Source: an uncultured Prevotella sp.
GTDB lineage: Bacteria > Bacteroidota > Bacteroidia > Bacteroidales > Bacteroidaceae
Assembly (NCBI GenBank): GCA_934190685.1
Contig: CAKPTK010000023.1
Coordinates: 1-21,530 of the forward strand
Direction of reading: 5' to 3'
Length of the DNA stretch: 21,530 nucleotides
A program made the position numbers and the translations under genes. The notes under the pieces are model-generated. The model had not been told where the DNA came from. It searched no databases and saw only the letters and a list, made by a program, of their open reading frames with translations. Below are positions 1 to 8,708 of the stretch, piece after piece. Within the stretch, counting starts at the first letter, position 1. Each line of letters begins with the position of its first letter.

Positions 1-107
1 GTATCGTCAAGACCATCCGCTGGAACCTGGAGAACCAAGACTGGATCAAGGACGTGACCAGCGGCGACTACCAGAAATACTACGACCAGATGTACGGCAA
101 CAGATAA
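1..107 (+). CDS. rfbB: dTDP-glucose 4,6-dehydratase, C-terminal end (partial)
   Basis: Only the last 34 codons are in the window, in frame from base 3 to a TAA at 105-107. The visible tail includes TIRWNLENQDW and SGDYQKYYDQMYGNR, which I recognise as the characteristic C-terminus of Bacteroidales RfbB/RmlB. This NAD-dependent short-chain dehydrogenase converts dTDP-glucose to dTDP-4-keto-6-deoxyglucose in the cytoplasm. The catalytic core lies outside the window, so activity cannot be judged. Its product is the substrate of the fdtA-type isomerase encoded at 1410-1823, which supports the call. purT follows 45 bases later in the same direction with no promoter visible between them. Confidence 0.8.
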   Translation, partial: IVKTIRWNLENQDWIKDVTSGDYQKYYDQMYGNR

Positions 108-152
108 GCCGGACGGCAACAGAAAAGACCAACATCAATCCTACCAAAATAA

Positions 153-1334
153 ATGAAAAAGATTCTTCTACTTGGCTCGGGCGAACTCGGAAAGGAGTTT
201 GTCATCGCAGCCAAAAGAGCGGGCCATTATGTGGTGGCTTGCGACCGTTACGCCAACGCACCTGCCATGCAGGTGGCTGACGAGAGCGAGGTGTTCAGCA
301 TGCTCGACGGCGACGCACTCGACGCCGTGGTGAAGAAACACCACCCCGACATCATCGTGCCCGAGATCGAGGCCATCCGCACCGAGCGTCTCTTCGACTA
401 CGAGAAAGAGGGCATACAGGTGGTGCCGAGCGCCAGGGCCGTCAACTACACCATGAACCGCCGCGCCATCCGCGACCTGGCCGCCAGGGAGCTGGGACTG
501 CGCACTGCTAAATATTTCTACGCCAAGACCTTCGACGAGTTCAAGACTGCCGCCGACGAAATCGGCTTTCCCTGCGTGGTGAAACCGCTGATGAGCTCAA
601 GCGGACACGGACAGAGCTACGTCCACAACGACGACGAACTGAAAGAGGCCTACAAGGAGGCGATGGAGGAAGGACGCGGTGACGTGAAAGAAGTGATTAT
701 CGAGGAGTTCATCGACTTCGACAGCGAGTTCACCCTCCTCACCGTCACCCAGAAAGGCGGCCCCACACTCTTCTGCCCGCCCATCGGACACGTGCAAAAA
801 GGCGGCGACTACCGCGAGAGCTGGCAGCCCTTCCATATTTCCGACGAGGCGCTGAAGCAGGCGCAGCACATCGCCGACGAGGTGACCAAGGCGCTGACCG
901 GCTATGGCCTGTGGGGCGTGGAGTTCTTCCTCAGCAAACAGGGCGAGGTGATTTTCAGCGAACTGAGTCCGCGCCCGCACGACACGGGCATGGTGACCCT
1001 CGGCCACACCACCAACCTCTCTGAGTTCGAACTGCACTTCCGCGCCGTGATGGGACTGCCTATCGCCGGCATCCACCTGGAGCACTACGGCTGCTCGGCG
1101 GTAATCTTGTCGCCCAAGGAGACCAACGACCCGCTGCCCTACAACCTCGTCGACGCGCTCAAGGAAGACCGCACCCGCATCCGCATCTTCGGCAAACAGG
1201 AAGCCCATGTGGGCAGACGCATGGGCGTGGTGCTCTGCTACGGCGAAATCGGCGCCGATCTCAACGCGCTCCGCGACAAGGCCAAACGCCTTGCCAAAAC
1301 AGTGTTGGGCACCGACCCGTATATGAAGAAATAA
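153..1334 (+). CDS. purT: Formate-dependent phosphoribosylglycinamide formyltransferase (PurT)
   Basis: The 393-residue product matches the usual PurT length. PurT is an ATP-grasp enzyme that makes formylglycinamide ribonucleotide from GAR, formate and ATP in purine synthesis, replacing the folate-dependent PurN step. Visible motifs are the N-terminal GSGELGKE loop, [13 protein letters not shown] and IVPEIEAI early on, [18 protein letters not shown] near residues 137-155 (ATP-grasp nucleotide loop), and [16 protein letters not shown] near 270. The ATG at 153 gives the canonical [13 protein letters not shown] start. It lies 45 bases after rfbB and is followed by a hairpin terminator. Its place between deoxysugar genes is metabolically unexpected. 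Confidence 0.96.
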   Translation: MKKILLLGSGELGKEFVIAAKRAGHYVVACDRYANAPAMQVADESEVFSMLDGDALDAVVKKHHPDIIVPEIEAIRTERLFDYEKEGIQVVPSARAVNYTMNRRAIRDLAARELGLRTAKYFYAKTFDEFKTAADEIGFPCVVKPLMSSSGHGQSYVHNDDELKEAYKEAMEEGRGDVKEVIIEEFIDFDSEFTLLTVTQKGGPTLFCPPIGHVQKGGDYRESWQPFHISDEALKQAQHIADEVTKALTGYGLWGVEFFLSKQGEVIFSELSPRPHDTGMVTLGHTTNLSEFELHFRAVMGLPIAGIHLEHYGCSAVILSPKETNDPLPYNLVDALKEDRTRIRIFGKQEAHVGRRMGVVLCYGEIGADLNALRDKAKRLAKTVLGTDPYMKK

Positions 1335-1360
1335 ACACACTGACAATTTTTCCACATTTC

Positions 1361-1400
1361 TACAGCCACTCACCCTAAACCAGTCAGTGGCTGTATTTTT
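1361..1400 (+). terminator. Rho-independent terminator or attenuator after purT
   Basis: A perfect 10-bp stem pairs 1361-1370 (TACAGCCACT) with 1386-1395 (AGTGGCTGTA) around a 15-nt loop, followed at once by five T residues at 1396-1400. It begins 27 bases after the purT stop and ends 9 bases before the next start codon. I see no TAnnTTTG promoter between the hairpin and the fdtA-type gene, so read-through (attenuation) may be how the downstream genes are expressed. Confidence 0.8.
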
Positions 1401-1409
1401 AAGAAATCT

Positions 1410-1823
1410 ATGAAAGTATCCGAAACAAAAATCATCGACCTACCCAAGATAGAAGACCGACGGGGCAACCTCTCCGTGGTCGAGGAGTTCAAGGAAATAC
1501 CCTTCCGCATCGCCCGCGCCTACTGGGTCTACGACGTGCCGGGAGGCGAGAGCCGGGGGGGCCACGCACACAAGAAACTGAAACAACTGCTCGTCGCCCT
1601 GAGTGGCAGCTTCACCGTTACTCTTGACGACGGCACCGAGCGGCGCACCTTCCTACTCAACCACCCCTACCAGGGACTCGTCATCGAAACCGGCATCTGG
1701 CGCACCCTCGACGACTTCTCTTCGGGCGCCGTGTGCATGGTGCTCGCCTCCGAAGTGTACGAGGAAGAGGACTACATCTACGACTATGATGAATTTCTGA
1801 AATACAAGGGATGCTCGAAGTAA
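1410..1823 (+). CDS. fdtA: dTDP-4-keto-6-deoxyglucose 3,4-ketoisomerase (FdtA/QdtA-type cupin)
   Basis: This 137-residue cupin matches the FdtA/WxcM-like family, which isomerises dTDP-4-keto-6-deoxyglucose to the 3-keto form, the step before 3-amination. Visible features are an IEDRRGNLSVVEE segment near residues 14-26, ARAYWVYDVPGGESRGGHAHKK near 35-56 with the conserved histidines H52 and H54, then the cupin strands. Length and motifs are typical. Whether the product is the galacto (FdtA) or gluco (QdtA) epimer cannot be decided by eye. The last 13 bases overlap the next gene in another frame, which suggests translational coupling. The substrate comes from RfbB, encoded just upstream. Confidence 0.88.
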   Translation: MKVSETKIIDLPKIEDRRGNLSVVEEFKEIPFRIARAYWVYDVPGGESRGGHAHKKLKQLLVALSGSFTVTLDDGTERRTFLLNHPYQGLVIETGIWRTLDDFSSGAVCMVLASEVYEEEDYIYDYDEFLKYKGCSK

Positions 1824-2755
1824 GAAGATACACGGCGGCGGACCTTGAGGCTTGGAACGGATTCGTAGCGGAGGCGAAAAACGCCACCTTCCTGCTCGAC
1901 CGCCGATACATGGACTACCACAGCGACCGCTTCACCGACGCTTCGCTCATGGTCAACGACGGCACAAGGCTGGTGGCGCTGCTGCCCGCCAATGTCGACG
2001 GCACGACGCTCGTCTCCCACGGCGGACTGACCTACGGCGGACTGGTCATGGGAGAAGATATGACGACGGAGCGGTGTCTGGAAGTGTTCGGAAGCATTAA
2101 CAAATTTCTGCGCGGGAGCCTCTACATCAATAAGGTGGTCTACAAGCCCACACCGTGGATCTACCACACCCTGCCCGCCGAGGAAGACCTCTACGCACTG
2201 GTGCAGGTGTGCCACGCACGGCTCACGGCACGGGAAATCTCCACCACCGTCCGGCTCCGCCAGCCGATGAAATTCGCCAAGCTCCGCCACCGAGGCGCCA
2301 ACAAGGCGCGCCGACTGGGACTCACCGTCCGGGAGACCGACGACCTGAATGCGTTTTGGTGCATCCTCGACAACAACCTGGAAGAGAAATACCATGTGAG
2401 CCCCGTCCACACCCCCGAGGAGCTCGCCCTGCTGAAATCGAGATTTCCCAACCGCCTGCGCCTTTTCATGGCCTACCGGGAAGAGCTGCCGCTGGGCGGA
2501 ACGCTCGTCTTCGACTGCGGCAGCGTGGTCCACACCCAGTACATCTCCGCCTCGACAGAGGGGAAGATGTCGGGGGCACTCGACCTGGTGTTCGACCAAC
2601 TCATCCACCACACCTTCGCCGATCGACAGTGGCTCGACTTCGGCAAGTCGACCGAACAGGGCGGCACTTGGCTCAACACCAACCTCATCCACCAAAAGGA
2701 GGGATTCGGTGGACGGGCGGTGTGCTACGACACCTATGAATGGACCCTCTCATAA
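1811..2755 (+). CDS. GNAT/FemAB-like acyltransferase of the deoxysugar cluster
   Basis: The 314-residue protein has the layout of FemAB-like/Acetyltransf_6 GNAT proteins: an N-terminal half with [16 protein letters not shown] and a substrate-like [17 protein letters not shown] segment, and a C-terminal half with [24 protein letters not shown] and [13 protein letters not shown], ending in [25 protein letters not shown]. It has no signal peptide or membrane segment, so it is probably cytoplasmic. Its position between the ketoisomerase and the aminotransferase suggests it N-acylates the 3-amino sugar, but this is inferred from context. FdtC-type enzymes known for this step are left-handed beta-helix proteins, so this would be a different fold. 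Its start overlaps fdtA by 13 bases, and the aminotransferase starts 13 bases after its stop. Confidence 0.75.
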   Translation: MLEVRRYTAADLEAWNGFVAEAKNATFLLDRRYMDYHSDRFTDASLMVNDGTRLVALLPANVDGTTLVSHGGLTYGGLVMGEDMTTERCLEVFGSINKFLRGSLYINKVVYKPTPWIYHTLPAEEDLYALVQVCHARLTAREISTTVRLRQPMKFAKLRHRGANKARRLGLTVRETDDLNAFWCILDNNLEEKYHVSPVHTPEELALLKSRFPNRLRLFMAYREELPLGGTLVFDCGSVVHTQYISASTEGKMSGALDLVFDQLIHHTFADRQWLDFGKSTEQGGTWLNTNLIHQKEGFGGRAVCYDTYEWTLS

Positions 2756-2768
2756 AACCAACAAGACT

Positions 2769-3872
2769 ATGATCAAATACTTTGACCTGCAAAAGATGAA
2801 CGCCCTGCACGGCGAGGAAATCAAGGACGCCATCAACAAGGTGGTGGACAGCGGATGGTATCTGCACGGAGAGACCACCCGGAAGTTTGAAGAAGACTAT
2901 GCCCGCTACATCGGGACAAGATACTGCGTGGGCTGCGGAAACGGACTCGACGCCCTCACCCTCATCTTCCGGGCGTACAAGGAAATAGGCGTGCTGAAAG
3001 ACGGCGACGAGGTCATCGTGCCCGCCACCACCTACATCGCTTCCATCCTCTCCATCACGGAGAACAACCTCAAGCCCGTGCTCGTGGACTCCCGTCTGGA
3101 CACCTTCCAGATAGACGACCGGCTCATCGAGCAGGCCATCACGACGAGGACGCGCGCCATCCTCATCGTCCACCTCTACGGCAAATGTGCCTACACAGAG
3201 AAAATCGGCGAGCTCTGCCGCAAGCACGGCCTCAAGCTCATCGAGGACAACGCACAGGCCCACGGCTGCCGCTATGGCGACCGCCGCACAGGCTCGTTGG
3301 GCGACGCCGCCGCACACAGTTTCTACCCAGGCAAGAACCTGGGCGCATTGGGCGATGGAGGAGCGGTGACGACCAACAACACGAAGCTCGCGGCCACCGT
3401 GCGCGACCTGGGCAACTACGGATCACGCATCAAATACGAGTTTTATATGAAGGGGCGCAACAGCCGTCTCGACGAAATCCAAGCCGCCGTGCTCGACGTG
3501 AAGCTCCGCTACCTCGACCAGGAGAACAAGCGCCGCCAGGAAATAGCCCGCTACTATTTCGACCACGTACACAACGACACCATCCAACTCCCCGACCTCG
3601 ACTACATCCAGACGAGCGTCCACCACATCTTCCCCGTGTTCTCCACGAAGCGCGAAGCCCTCAAAGACCATCTTTATTTTTCTTATGATATTATATGGAA
3701 TGTCCACTATCCCATACCACCCTACAAGCAGGCGTGCTATCCCGAGTTGGAAGGCTGCGACCTGCCGGTCACGGACAAAATTCACAACTGTGAACTGAGC
3801 ATTCCCCTCAACCCTATGCTGACGCAAGAAGAAATAGACAAGATTGTGGACGCCCTCAACAGTTTCGTCTAA
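2769..3872 (+). CDS. fdtB: dTDP-3-amino-3,6-dideoxyhexose aminotransferase (DegT/DnrJ/EryC1 family)
   Basis: This is a PLP-dependent sugar aminotransferase of 367 residues, the usual family length. Motifs are GCGNGLDAL near residue 55 (cofactor phosphate region), VPATTYIAS near 84, the aspartate of [10 protein letters not shown] (D160) and the Schiff-base lysine K189 in [16 protein letters not shown], followed by [11 protein letters not shown] and RLDEIQAA. I chose the ATG at 2769 ([11 protein letters not shown]) because homologues begin close to this sequence; an in-frame ATG at 2709 would add 20 unconserved residues and overlap the previous gene. Next to the FdtA-type isomerase it most likely aminates C3 of the 3-keto sugar nucleotide. 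The exact sugar is inferred. Confidence 0.85.
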   Translation: MIKYFDLQKMNALHGEEIKDAINKVVDSGWYLHGETTRKFEEDYARYIGTRYCVGCGNGLDALTLIFRAYKEIGVLKDGDEVIVPATTYIASILSITENNLKPVLVDSRLDTFQIDDRLIEQAITTRTRAILIVHLYGKCAYTEKIGELCRKHGLKLIEDNAQAHGCRYGDRRTGSLGDAAAHSFYPGKNLGALGDGGAVTTNNTKLAATVRDLGNYGSRIKYEFYMKGRNSRLDEIQAAVLDVKLRYLDQENKRRQEIARYYFDHVHNDTIQLPDLDYIQTSVHHIFPVFSTKREALKDHLYFSYDIIWNVHYPIPPYKQACYPELEGCDLPVTDKIHNCELSIPLNPMLTQEEIDKIVDALNSFV

Positions 3873-4027
3873 AAAAATCCTCCACCATTCTGCTTTCCCT
3901 GCCCTGCAAAGCCCCGACCGAAGAATAAAGTTCTGCCAAAGATGCTCACCTTTCGGCAAACACGGAACAAAAATATCCATCCCTTGGCAAAAAGAGAAAA
4001 AACAGAAAAATCCGAAGGCGAAATCTT

Positions 4028-4057
4028 TTTGTTGTGCCTGGTTTTTTCGTAACTTTG
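4028..4057 (+). promoter_or_regulatory. Bacteroidota-type promoter for the phosphatase-transporter-STAS operon
   Basis: TTTG at 4028-4031 and TAACTTTG at 4050-4057 are separated by 18 bases, fitting the TTTG / TAnnTTTG consensus. It lies about 60 bases before the chosen start codon at 4120. The stretch between the aminotransferase stop (3872) and this promoter shows no convincing terminator. Confidence 0.65.
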
Positions 4058-4119
4058 AAGCCTGAACCGACAAAATGCCCTTGATAGAAAAGAGACAACG
4101 ACAAAAAAAATGTTCTGAC

Positions 4120-6459
4120 ATGGAAAAAATCAGCATACGCCATTCTTTCGTGACCAAAATATGTCTGTGGATGCTCGGCACGACAGCCGCCGTGTTCATC
4201 GCCAGCTTCGGCACCTCCCTCTGGTTCGCCAGCTCGGGAATGCTCGCGGACGGACACGACAAGGCCAACCTAGAACTCGACAAAGCCCTGCTCTACGTGA
4301 CCGACGAGATGGACAAAATCGAAATCGCCGGCAACAACTTCGCCACCCTCGGCAAGCGCGACCACACCCTGACAGAAACGGAAATCTACACCGAATGCGA
4401 CAAATTTCTCGAGGCCAACCCCGCCGTCAAGGGCGTGGCAATCGGCTTCGAGCCCGGAATCTTCCCGCAATATAAAAAGGGATTCTCGCCCTACGTCATG
4501 CGGCAGGACGACGGAACCCTCAAGCACAGTCTCCTCAGCGACCACTACGACATCAGCCGAAAAGACTGGTACCGAAAGACGAAGGAGGCGGGCACCGCAC
4601 GCTGGTCAGACCCCTTCGTGGAAGTCAACGGCAACATCATCTGCAGCTACTGCATCCCCATGAAGTCCAAGGACGGACATTTCTACGGCGTACTCGCCGT
4701 CGCCCTGTCACTCGACGAACTGACCGACCACGTGCAGAGCGTGAAGCCCTATCCCCACTCCTATCTGACCATCATGGACCGCAAGTTCAACTTCATCGTC
4801 CACCCAGACCACAAGCTCATTCTCAAGGGCACCCCCATGCAGGTGCTCGACAAGCACCGCTACGAGGTGAACGAGACCATCTTCGTCGACATCAAGAACC
4901 AAGTGCGCGGCTTCGGCAAGTTCGGCGAGGAGGGGCATGAGAAATACCTCTACTACGCCCCCGTGAAGCGCGCCGGATGGACCATCACCCTCGAATGCGA
5001 CGCCAGGGAAATCACCGCCGGCATGGAGGCCCTGCGCTGGCAGATGCTCCTCATCTCGCTGGCGGGACTCATCCTCCTGGCCGTGGTCATCACCCTCGCC
5101 GCGCGCCGGTTTCTGCACCCGCTCTGGCTCTACACAAAAGCAGCCATGCGCATCGCCGGCGGCAACTTCCACACGCCGATTCCCAAGACCCGCACCCACA
5201 ACGAACTGTGGATGATGGGCAACTCGCTCGACCACATGCAGCGCTCGCTCGAGCAATACATCACCAAGCTCAAGGACACCACCCAGGAGAAGGGGCGCAT
5301 CGAGAGCGAACTGAATATCGCCAGCAAGATACAGATGTCGATGATACCGAAAATCTTCCCGCCCTATCCCGACCGCGACGACATTGACATCTTCGCCACC
5401 CTCATTCCCGCCAAAGCGGTGGGCGGCGACCTCTACGACTTCTTCCTGCGTGACGAGAAACTCTTCTTCTGCGTGGGCGACGTCTCGGGCAAGGGCGTGC
5501 CCGCCTCGCTCGTCATGGCCGTCACCCGCAGCCTGCTGCGCATTGTCGCCGCCCAGGAGAGCCACCCCGAGCGCATCGTCACCTCGATCAACAACTCAAT
5601 GTCCGACATGAACGACTCCAGCATGTTCGTCACCCTCTTCGTCGGCGTGCTCGACCTGCCCACAGGCCGTTTCCGCTACTGCAACGCCGGGCACAACGCC
5701 CCCGTGCTCCTCACTGGCGACGGAGCGGTGGAGACCATCGAGGTGAAGCCCAACCTGCCCATCGCCGTGCTGCCCGGCATGAAATACGAAGTGCAGCAGA
5801 CCGTGCTCAAACCCGGCACCACCGTCTTCATGTACACCGACGGACTGACCGAGGCGGAGAACAGCCGGAAGGAACTCTTCGGCGAAGAACGGATGAGGGA
5901 GACCCTCAAGACCGCCGGCGGACAGACCGCCAGACAAATGATAGAGACCATGCTCGACGCCGCGCACCGACATGTGGACGGAGCCGAACAGAGCGACGAC
6001 CTGACCATGATCGCCGTGAAATACAACCGACAGCACCGCGACACCAAATACTTCCGCAAGCTCACGCTCCACAACGATGTGAAGGAGACTCCGAAAATCG
6101 CCGAGTTCATGGACATCCTGGTCGGCGAGGCAGGCATCGACCCCGCCCTGGCGGGCAGCATGAACCTCGCCATCGAGGAGGCGGTGGTCAACGTGATGAA
6201 CTATGCCTACCCCAAGGGACAGACGGGCACTGTCGTCCTCAAGGCCTATGTCAACGAGGAACGGCTGAAGTTCGTCATCACCGACAGCGGAATGCCTTTC
6301 GACCCCACCGCACAGGCAGAGCCAGACGTCAACGCCACCCTCGAGGAGCGGCCCATCGGCGGACTCGGCATCTTCCTCGTGCGCAGCCTCATGGACAGTG
6401 TCAACTACGAGCGCGTGGGCGGCGAGAACATCCTCACCCTGCGCAAGGCATTGGAATAA
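4120..6459 (+). CDS. Membrane sensor with HAMP, SpoIIE-type PP2C phosphatase and RsbW-like HATPase domain
   Basis: This 779-residue protein joins opposing activities. TM1 (about 14-36) and TM2 (about 308-328) flank a periplasmic Cache-like sensor region with the segment DWYRKTKEAGTARWSDPF. A HAMP region (about 329-385) and a coiled coil follow. The PP2C/SpoIIE phosphatase spans about 425-635 with the expected acidic metal sites: GGDLYD (D437), GDVSGKG (D454), YTDGLTE (D573) and SDDLT. The end (about 645-779) is an RsbW/SpoIIAB-like ATPase fold with NLAIEEAVVNVMNYA (N-box), DSGMPFDP (G1) and GGLGIFLV (G2). The likely target is the STAS protein encoded at 8378. I prefer the ATG at 4120 because TM1 then sits at a normal distance; an in-frame ATG at 4075 adds 15 residues. 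Confidence 0.9.
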   Translation: MEKISIRHSFVTKICLWMLGTTAAVFIASFGTSLWFASSGMLADGHDKANLELDKALLYVTDEMDKIEIAGNNFATLGKRDHTLTETEIYTECDKFLEANPAVKGVAIGFEPGIFPQYKKGFSPYVMRQDDGTLKHSLLSDHYDISRKDWYRKTKEAGTARWSDPFVEVNGNIICSYCIPMKSKDGHFYGVLAVALSLDELTDHVQSVKPYPHSYLTIMDRKFNFIVHPDHKLILKGTPMQVLDKHRYEVNETIFVDIKNQVRGFGKFGEEGHEKYLYYAPVKRAGWTITLECDAREITAGMEALRWQMLLISLAGLILLAVVITLAARRFLHPLWLYTKAAMRIAGGNFHTPIPKTRTHNELWMMGNSLDHMQRSLEQYITKLKDTTQEKGRIESELNIASKIQMSMIPKIFPPYPDRDDIDIFATLIPAKAVGGDLYDFFLRDEKLFFCVGDVSGKGVPASLVMAVTRSLLRIVAAQESHPERIVTSINNSMSDMNDSSMFVTLFVGVLDLPTGRFRYCNAGHNAPVLLTGDGAVETIEVKPNLPIAVLPGMKYEVQQTVLKPGTTVFMYTDGLTEAENSRKELFGEERMRETLKTAGGQTARQMIETMLDAAHRHVDGAEQSDDLTMIAVKYNRQHRDTKYFRKLTLHNDVKETPKIAEFMDILVGEAGIDPALAGSMNLAIEEAVVNVMNYAYPKGQTGTVVLKAYVNEERLKFVITDSGMPFDPTAQAEPDVNATLEERPIGGLGIFLVRSLMDSVNYERVGGENILTLRKALE

Positions 6460-6491
6460 GCAACAAGGAAACAACAAAAATCATAAATCCA

Positions 6492-6510
6492 TGTCCCGCA
6501 AGACGGGACA
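6492..6510. other. Intercistronic 7-bp hairpin
   Basis: TGTCCCG (6492-6498) pairs perfectly with CGGGACA (6504-6510) around a 5-nt loop in the 69-base gap before the transporter gene. An A-rich tract, not a T tract, follows, so it does not look like an intrinsic terminator for the plus strand. It could be an mRNA-processing or stability element within the operon; that role is inference. Confidence 0.45.
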
Positions 6511-6528
6511 AAAAACAACAACAAGAAA

Positions 6529-8325
6529 ATGGAATCAATAATCTTTCTGGGTCTCGGGCTCAATGCCTGGCTGACCCTCGGGCTGGTCCTGGTCATGTTC
6601 GCCATGATGATGATGACCAAGGTACCCGCCGAATTCGTGTTTCTCGGAGGCATGGGCTTCCTCTATGTCACAGGCATCCTCGACGCCAAGGAAGCCATGG
6701 CGGGCTTCAGCTCGTCGTCCGTAGTGACCGTGGGCGTATTGTTCGTTGTCATCGCCGGACTTGTCCATAGTGGCGTCATCCACTGGATGGTCAAGCACCT
6801 GCTCGGCGCCCCCTCTTCCTATTCCGCCGCCATCGTGCGCATGATGCTTCCCGTGGCGGCGCTCAGTTCGGTGCTCAGCAACACCACCGTCGTCGCCTTG
6901 TTCATCAAGGTCGTGAAGATGTGGTCGAAGAAACTGGGTGTTTCCCCCTCCAAACTGCTCATTCCCCTGAGCTACGCCTCCTGTCTGGGAGGTGTCTGCA
7001 CCCTCATCGGAACGCCCCCCAACCTCATCATCTCGGGCATGCTCATGAACGACATGCCCAAGGCTGAGCTGAATATCTTCACCACCACCATCCCCGGTCT
7101 GTTCTGCCTCGTCGTGGGCATCCTGACCATCATCGCCCTGAAAAAGCTCCTGCCCGAAAGACAGTCGCCCGACCAGGCCTTCGAGCAGACTGGCGACTAT
7201 ACCGCCGAGCTGCTCGTGCCCACCGTCTGCGACAGCGTGGGCAAGACCGTCTCCGAGGCAGGACTGCTCGACGTCAGCGGCGGCCGACTGGTGGAAATCG
7301 TACGCTTCGACAAGGAGGTAATCAGCCCCGTGCCCGCCGAAGAATTCGTCATGGGCGGCGACCGACTGGTCTACTCAGGACAGATTGACAGCATCCTCGA
7401 GCTCCGCAAGAGCCACGGACTGACCACCGACACCAAGCACGTGTTCTTCGTCGACGACAACGAGCGCAAGCGCGAGCTCTACACGGGCCACGTGCTCCGC
7501 GGCAGCAGCCTCGTGGGCATCTCCATGGAGGAGAGCGAGTTCGAGGAGCGCCACATGGCCGTGCTCGTGGCCGTGGTGCGCGAAGGCGAGCGCATCGACA
7601 GCAACCCCCGCAGCGTCAAAATCGAGCGCGGAGACACCCTGCTCTTCGAATGCCGTCCCGGACAAGGCGACGCCTTCAAGAACAGCGTCAGCAAGGACCT
7701 GCAGATTTTCCAGTCGGAGGACATCCCCCACATCGGCAAGAAGACCGTCGTCTCCTCAGCCATCATGGTGGCGATGATTCTGCTGTCCACCTTCAACGTG
7801 TTCTCGCTGCTCCAGGCGTGCTTCCTCGCAGCCTTCGCCATGCTCGTCACCCGCTGCTGCACCCCCAAGCAGGCCAATGACGCCATCAATTGGGACATTC
7901 TGATGATTTTCGCCGGCTCCGTCTGCCTCGGCACCGCCATCGACCGCACCGGCATCGCCACGGCCCTGGCCAACGGCATCCTCAGCATCTGCGGAACCAA
8001 CGCCATCGTCGCCCTGATTTGTATCTGCCTGGTGGCCACCTTCCTCACCGAGTTCATCAGCAACACGGCCGCCGCCGCCATCTTCTACCCAATCGCCTAC
8101 CAGACGGCCATGACGCTCGGCGTCAACCCCGTCACTTTCTGCGTGGCGCTGATGATTGCCGTGTCCTCGAGCTTCGCCACACCAATCGGCTCGCCCACCC
8201 ACATGATGGTCTACGGCGAGGGCGGCTACCGCTTCTCCGACTTCATGCGCATCGGCCTGGTGATGAACCTCATCATCCTCGCCGCCAACATCTTCATCGT
8301 CACCCTGCTCTTCCCGCTCCACTGA
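6529..8325 (+). CDS. SLC13 (DASS)-type anion permease with internal RCK_C/TrkA-C domains
   Basis: This 598-residue inner-membrane protein has two transport halves around a cytosolic insert. The first half (about 5-205) carries the SNT motif SNTTVVALF (117-125) and GGVCTLIGTPPNLIISG (154-170). The insert (about 225-385) shows two RCK_C-like repeats (EAGLLDVSGGRLVEIVR..., then GSSLVGISMEESEFEERHM...). The second half has TEFISNTAAAAIFYPIAY (SNT at 511-513) and SSSFATPIGSPTHMMVYG. Such proteins move dicarboxylates, sulfate or related anions with Na+ or H+; the substrate cannot be read from sequence. It sits between the phosphatase/kinase and STAS genes with short gaps and no visible promoter, so it is probably co-transcribed with them. 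Confidence 0.9.
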   Translation: MESIIFLGLGLNAWLTLGLVLVMFAMMMMTKVPAEFVFLGGMGFLYVTGILDAKEAMAGFSSSSVVTVGVLFVVIAGLVHSGVIHWMVKHLLGAPSSYSAAIVRMMLPVAALSSVLSNTTVVALFIKVVKMWSKKLGVSPSKLLIPLSYASCLGGVCTLIGTPPNLIISGMLMNDMPKAELNIFTTTIPGLFCLVVGILTIIALKKLLPERQSPDQAFEQTGDYTAELLVPTVCDSVGKTVSEAGLLDVSGGRLVEIVRFDKEVISPVPAEEFVMGGDRLVYSGQIDSILELRKSHGLTTDTKHVFFVDDNERKRELYTGHVLRGSSLVGISMEESEFEERHMAVLVAVVREGERIDSNPRSVKIERGDTLLFECRPGQGDAFKNSVSKDLQIFQSEDIPHIGKKTVVSSAIMVAMILLSTFNVFSLLQACFLAAFAMLVTRCCTPKQANDAINWDILMIFAGSVCLGTAIDRTGIATALANGILSICGTNAIVALICICLVATFLTEFISNTAAAAIFYPIAYQTAMTLGVNPVTFCVALMIAVSSSFATPIGSPTHMMVYGEGGYRFSDFMRIGLVMNLIILAANIFIVTLLFPLH

Positions 8326-8377
8326 TCCGGAGCTCGGAGGAACGGACAACATTTTTAAACAATGGAAAACAATAGAT

Positions 8378-8683
8378 ATGGAAACAACAATCAAAAATGA
8401 GAACGGTGCCGTGCTCGTCACGCTCGACGGACGACTCGACACAGCACAAGCTGCCGAATGCGAGAAAGACTTCCAACCTTTGCTCCAACAGGCAGACCAG
8501 CAAATTGTCATCGACTGCACCCGGCTGGAATACATCAGTTCCTCCGGTCTCCGCCTCCTGCTCACCCTGCGCAAGGCGGTGGAGGAGAAGGGCGGCCATC
8601 TGACCATCGAGCACATCAACGACGACATCCGCAAGGTGTTCACCTTGACAGGTTTCTTCAAGCTGTTCGACATCCGCTCGTAG
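8378..8683 (+). CDS. STAS-domain anti-sigma-factor-antagonist-like protein (RsbV/SpoIIAA family)
   Basis: The 101-residue single-domain protein has the STAS pattern: AVLVTLDGRLDTAQA near the start, QQIVIDCTRLEYISSSGLRLLL in the middle, GGHLTIEHIND, then a C-terminal FTLTGFFKLFDI. By alignment with SpoIIAA (Ser58 in DSSG), the predicted phosphorylated residue is Ser55 in the ISSSGL loop. In partner switching such proteins are phosphorylated by an RsbW-type kinase and dephosphorylated by a PP2C-type phosphatase; both domains are encoded in this operon (4120-6459). No sigma factor gene is present, so the downstream partner is unknown. It lies 52 bases after the transporter gene. Confidence 0.93.
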   Translation: METTIKNENGAVLVTLDGRLDTAQAAECEKDFQPLLQQADQQIVIDCTRLEYISSSGLRLLLTLRKAVEEKGGHLTIEHINDDIRKVFTLTGFFKLFDIRS

Positions 8684-8708
8684 AACACAAGCCTTTCAGT
8701 CAAGACAA

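Noticed and set aside
597..1373. Long minus-strand open frame opposite purT
   Set aside because: It mirrors a clear PurT gene; the translated product is a low-information antisense of GC-rich codons with no family motif.
3900..3965. Possible hairpin TGCCAAAG with CTTTCGGCA after the aminotransferase gene
   Set aside because: It has a bulge and no following T tract, so it is not a convincing terminator.
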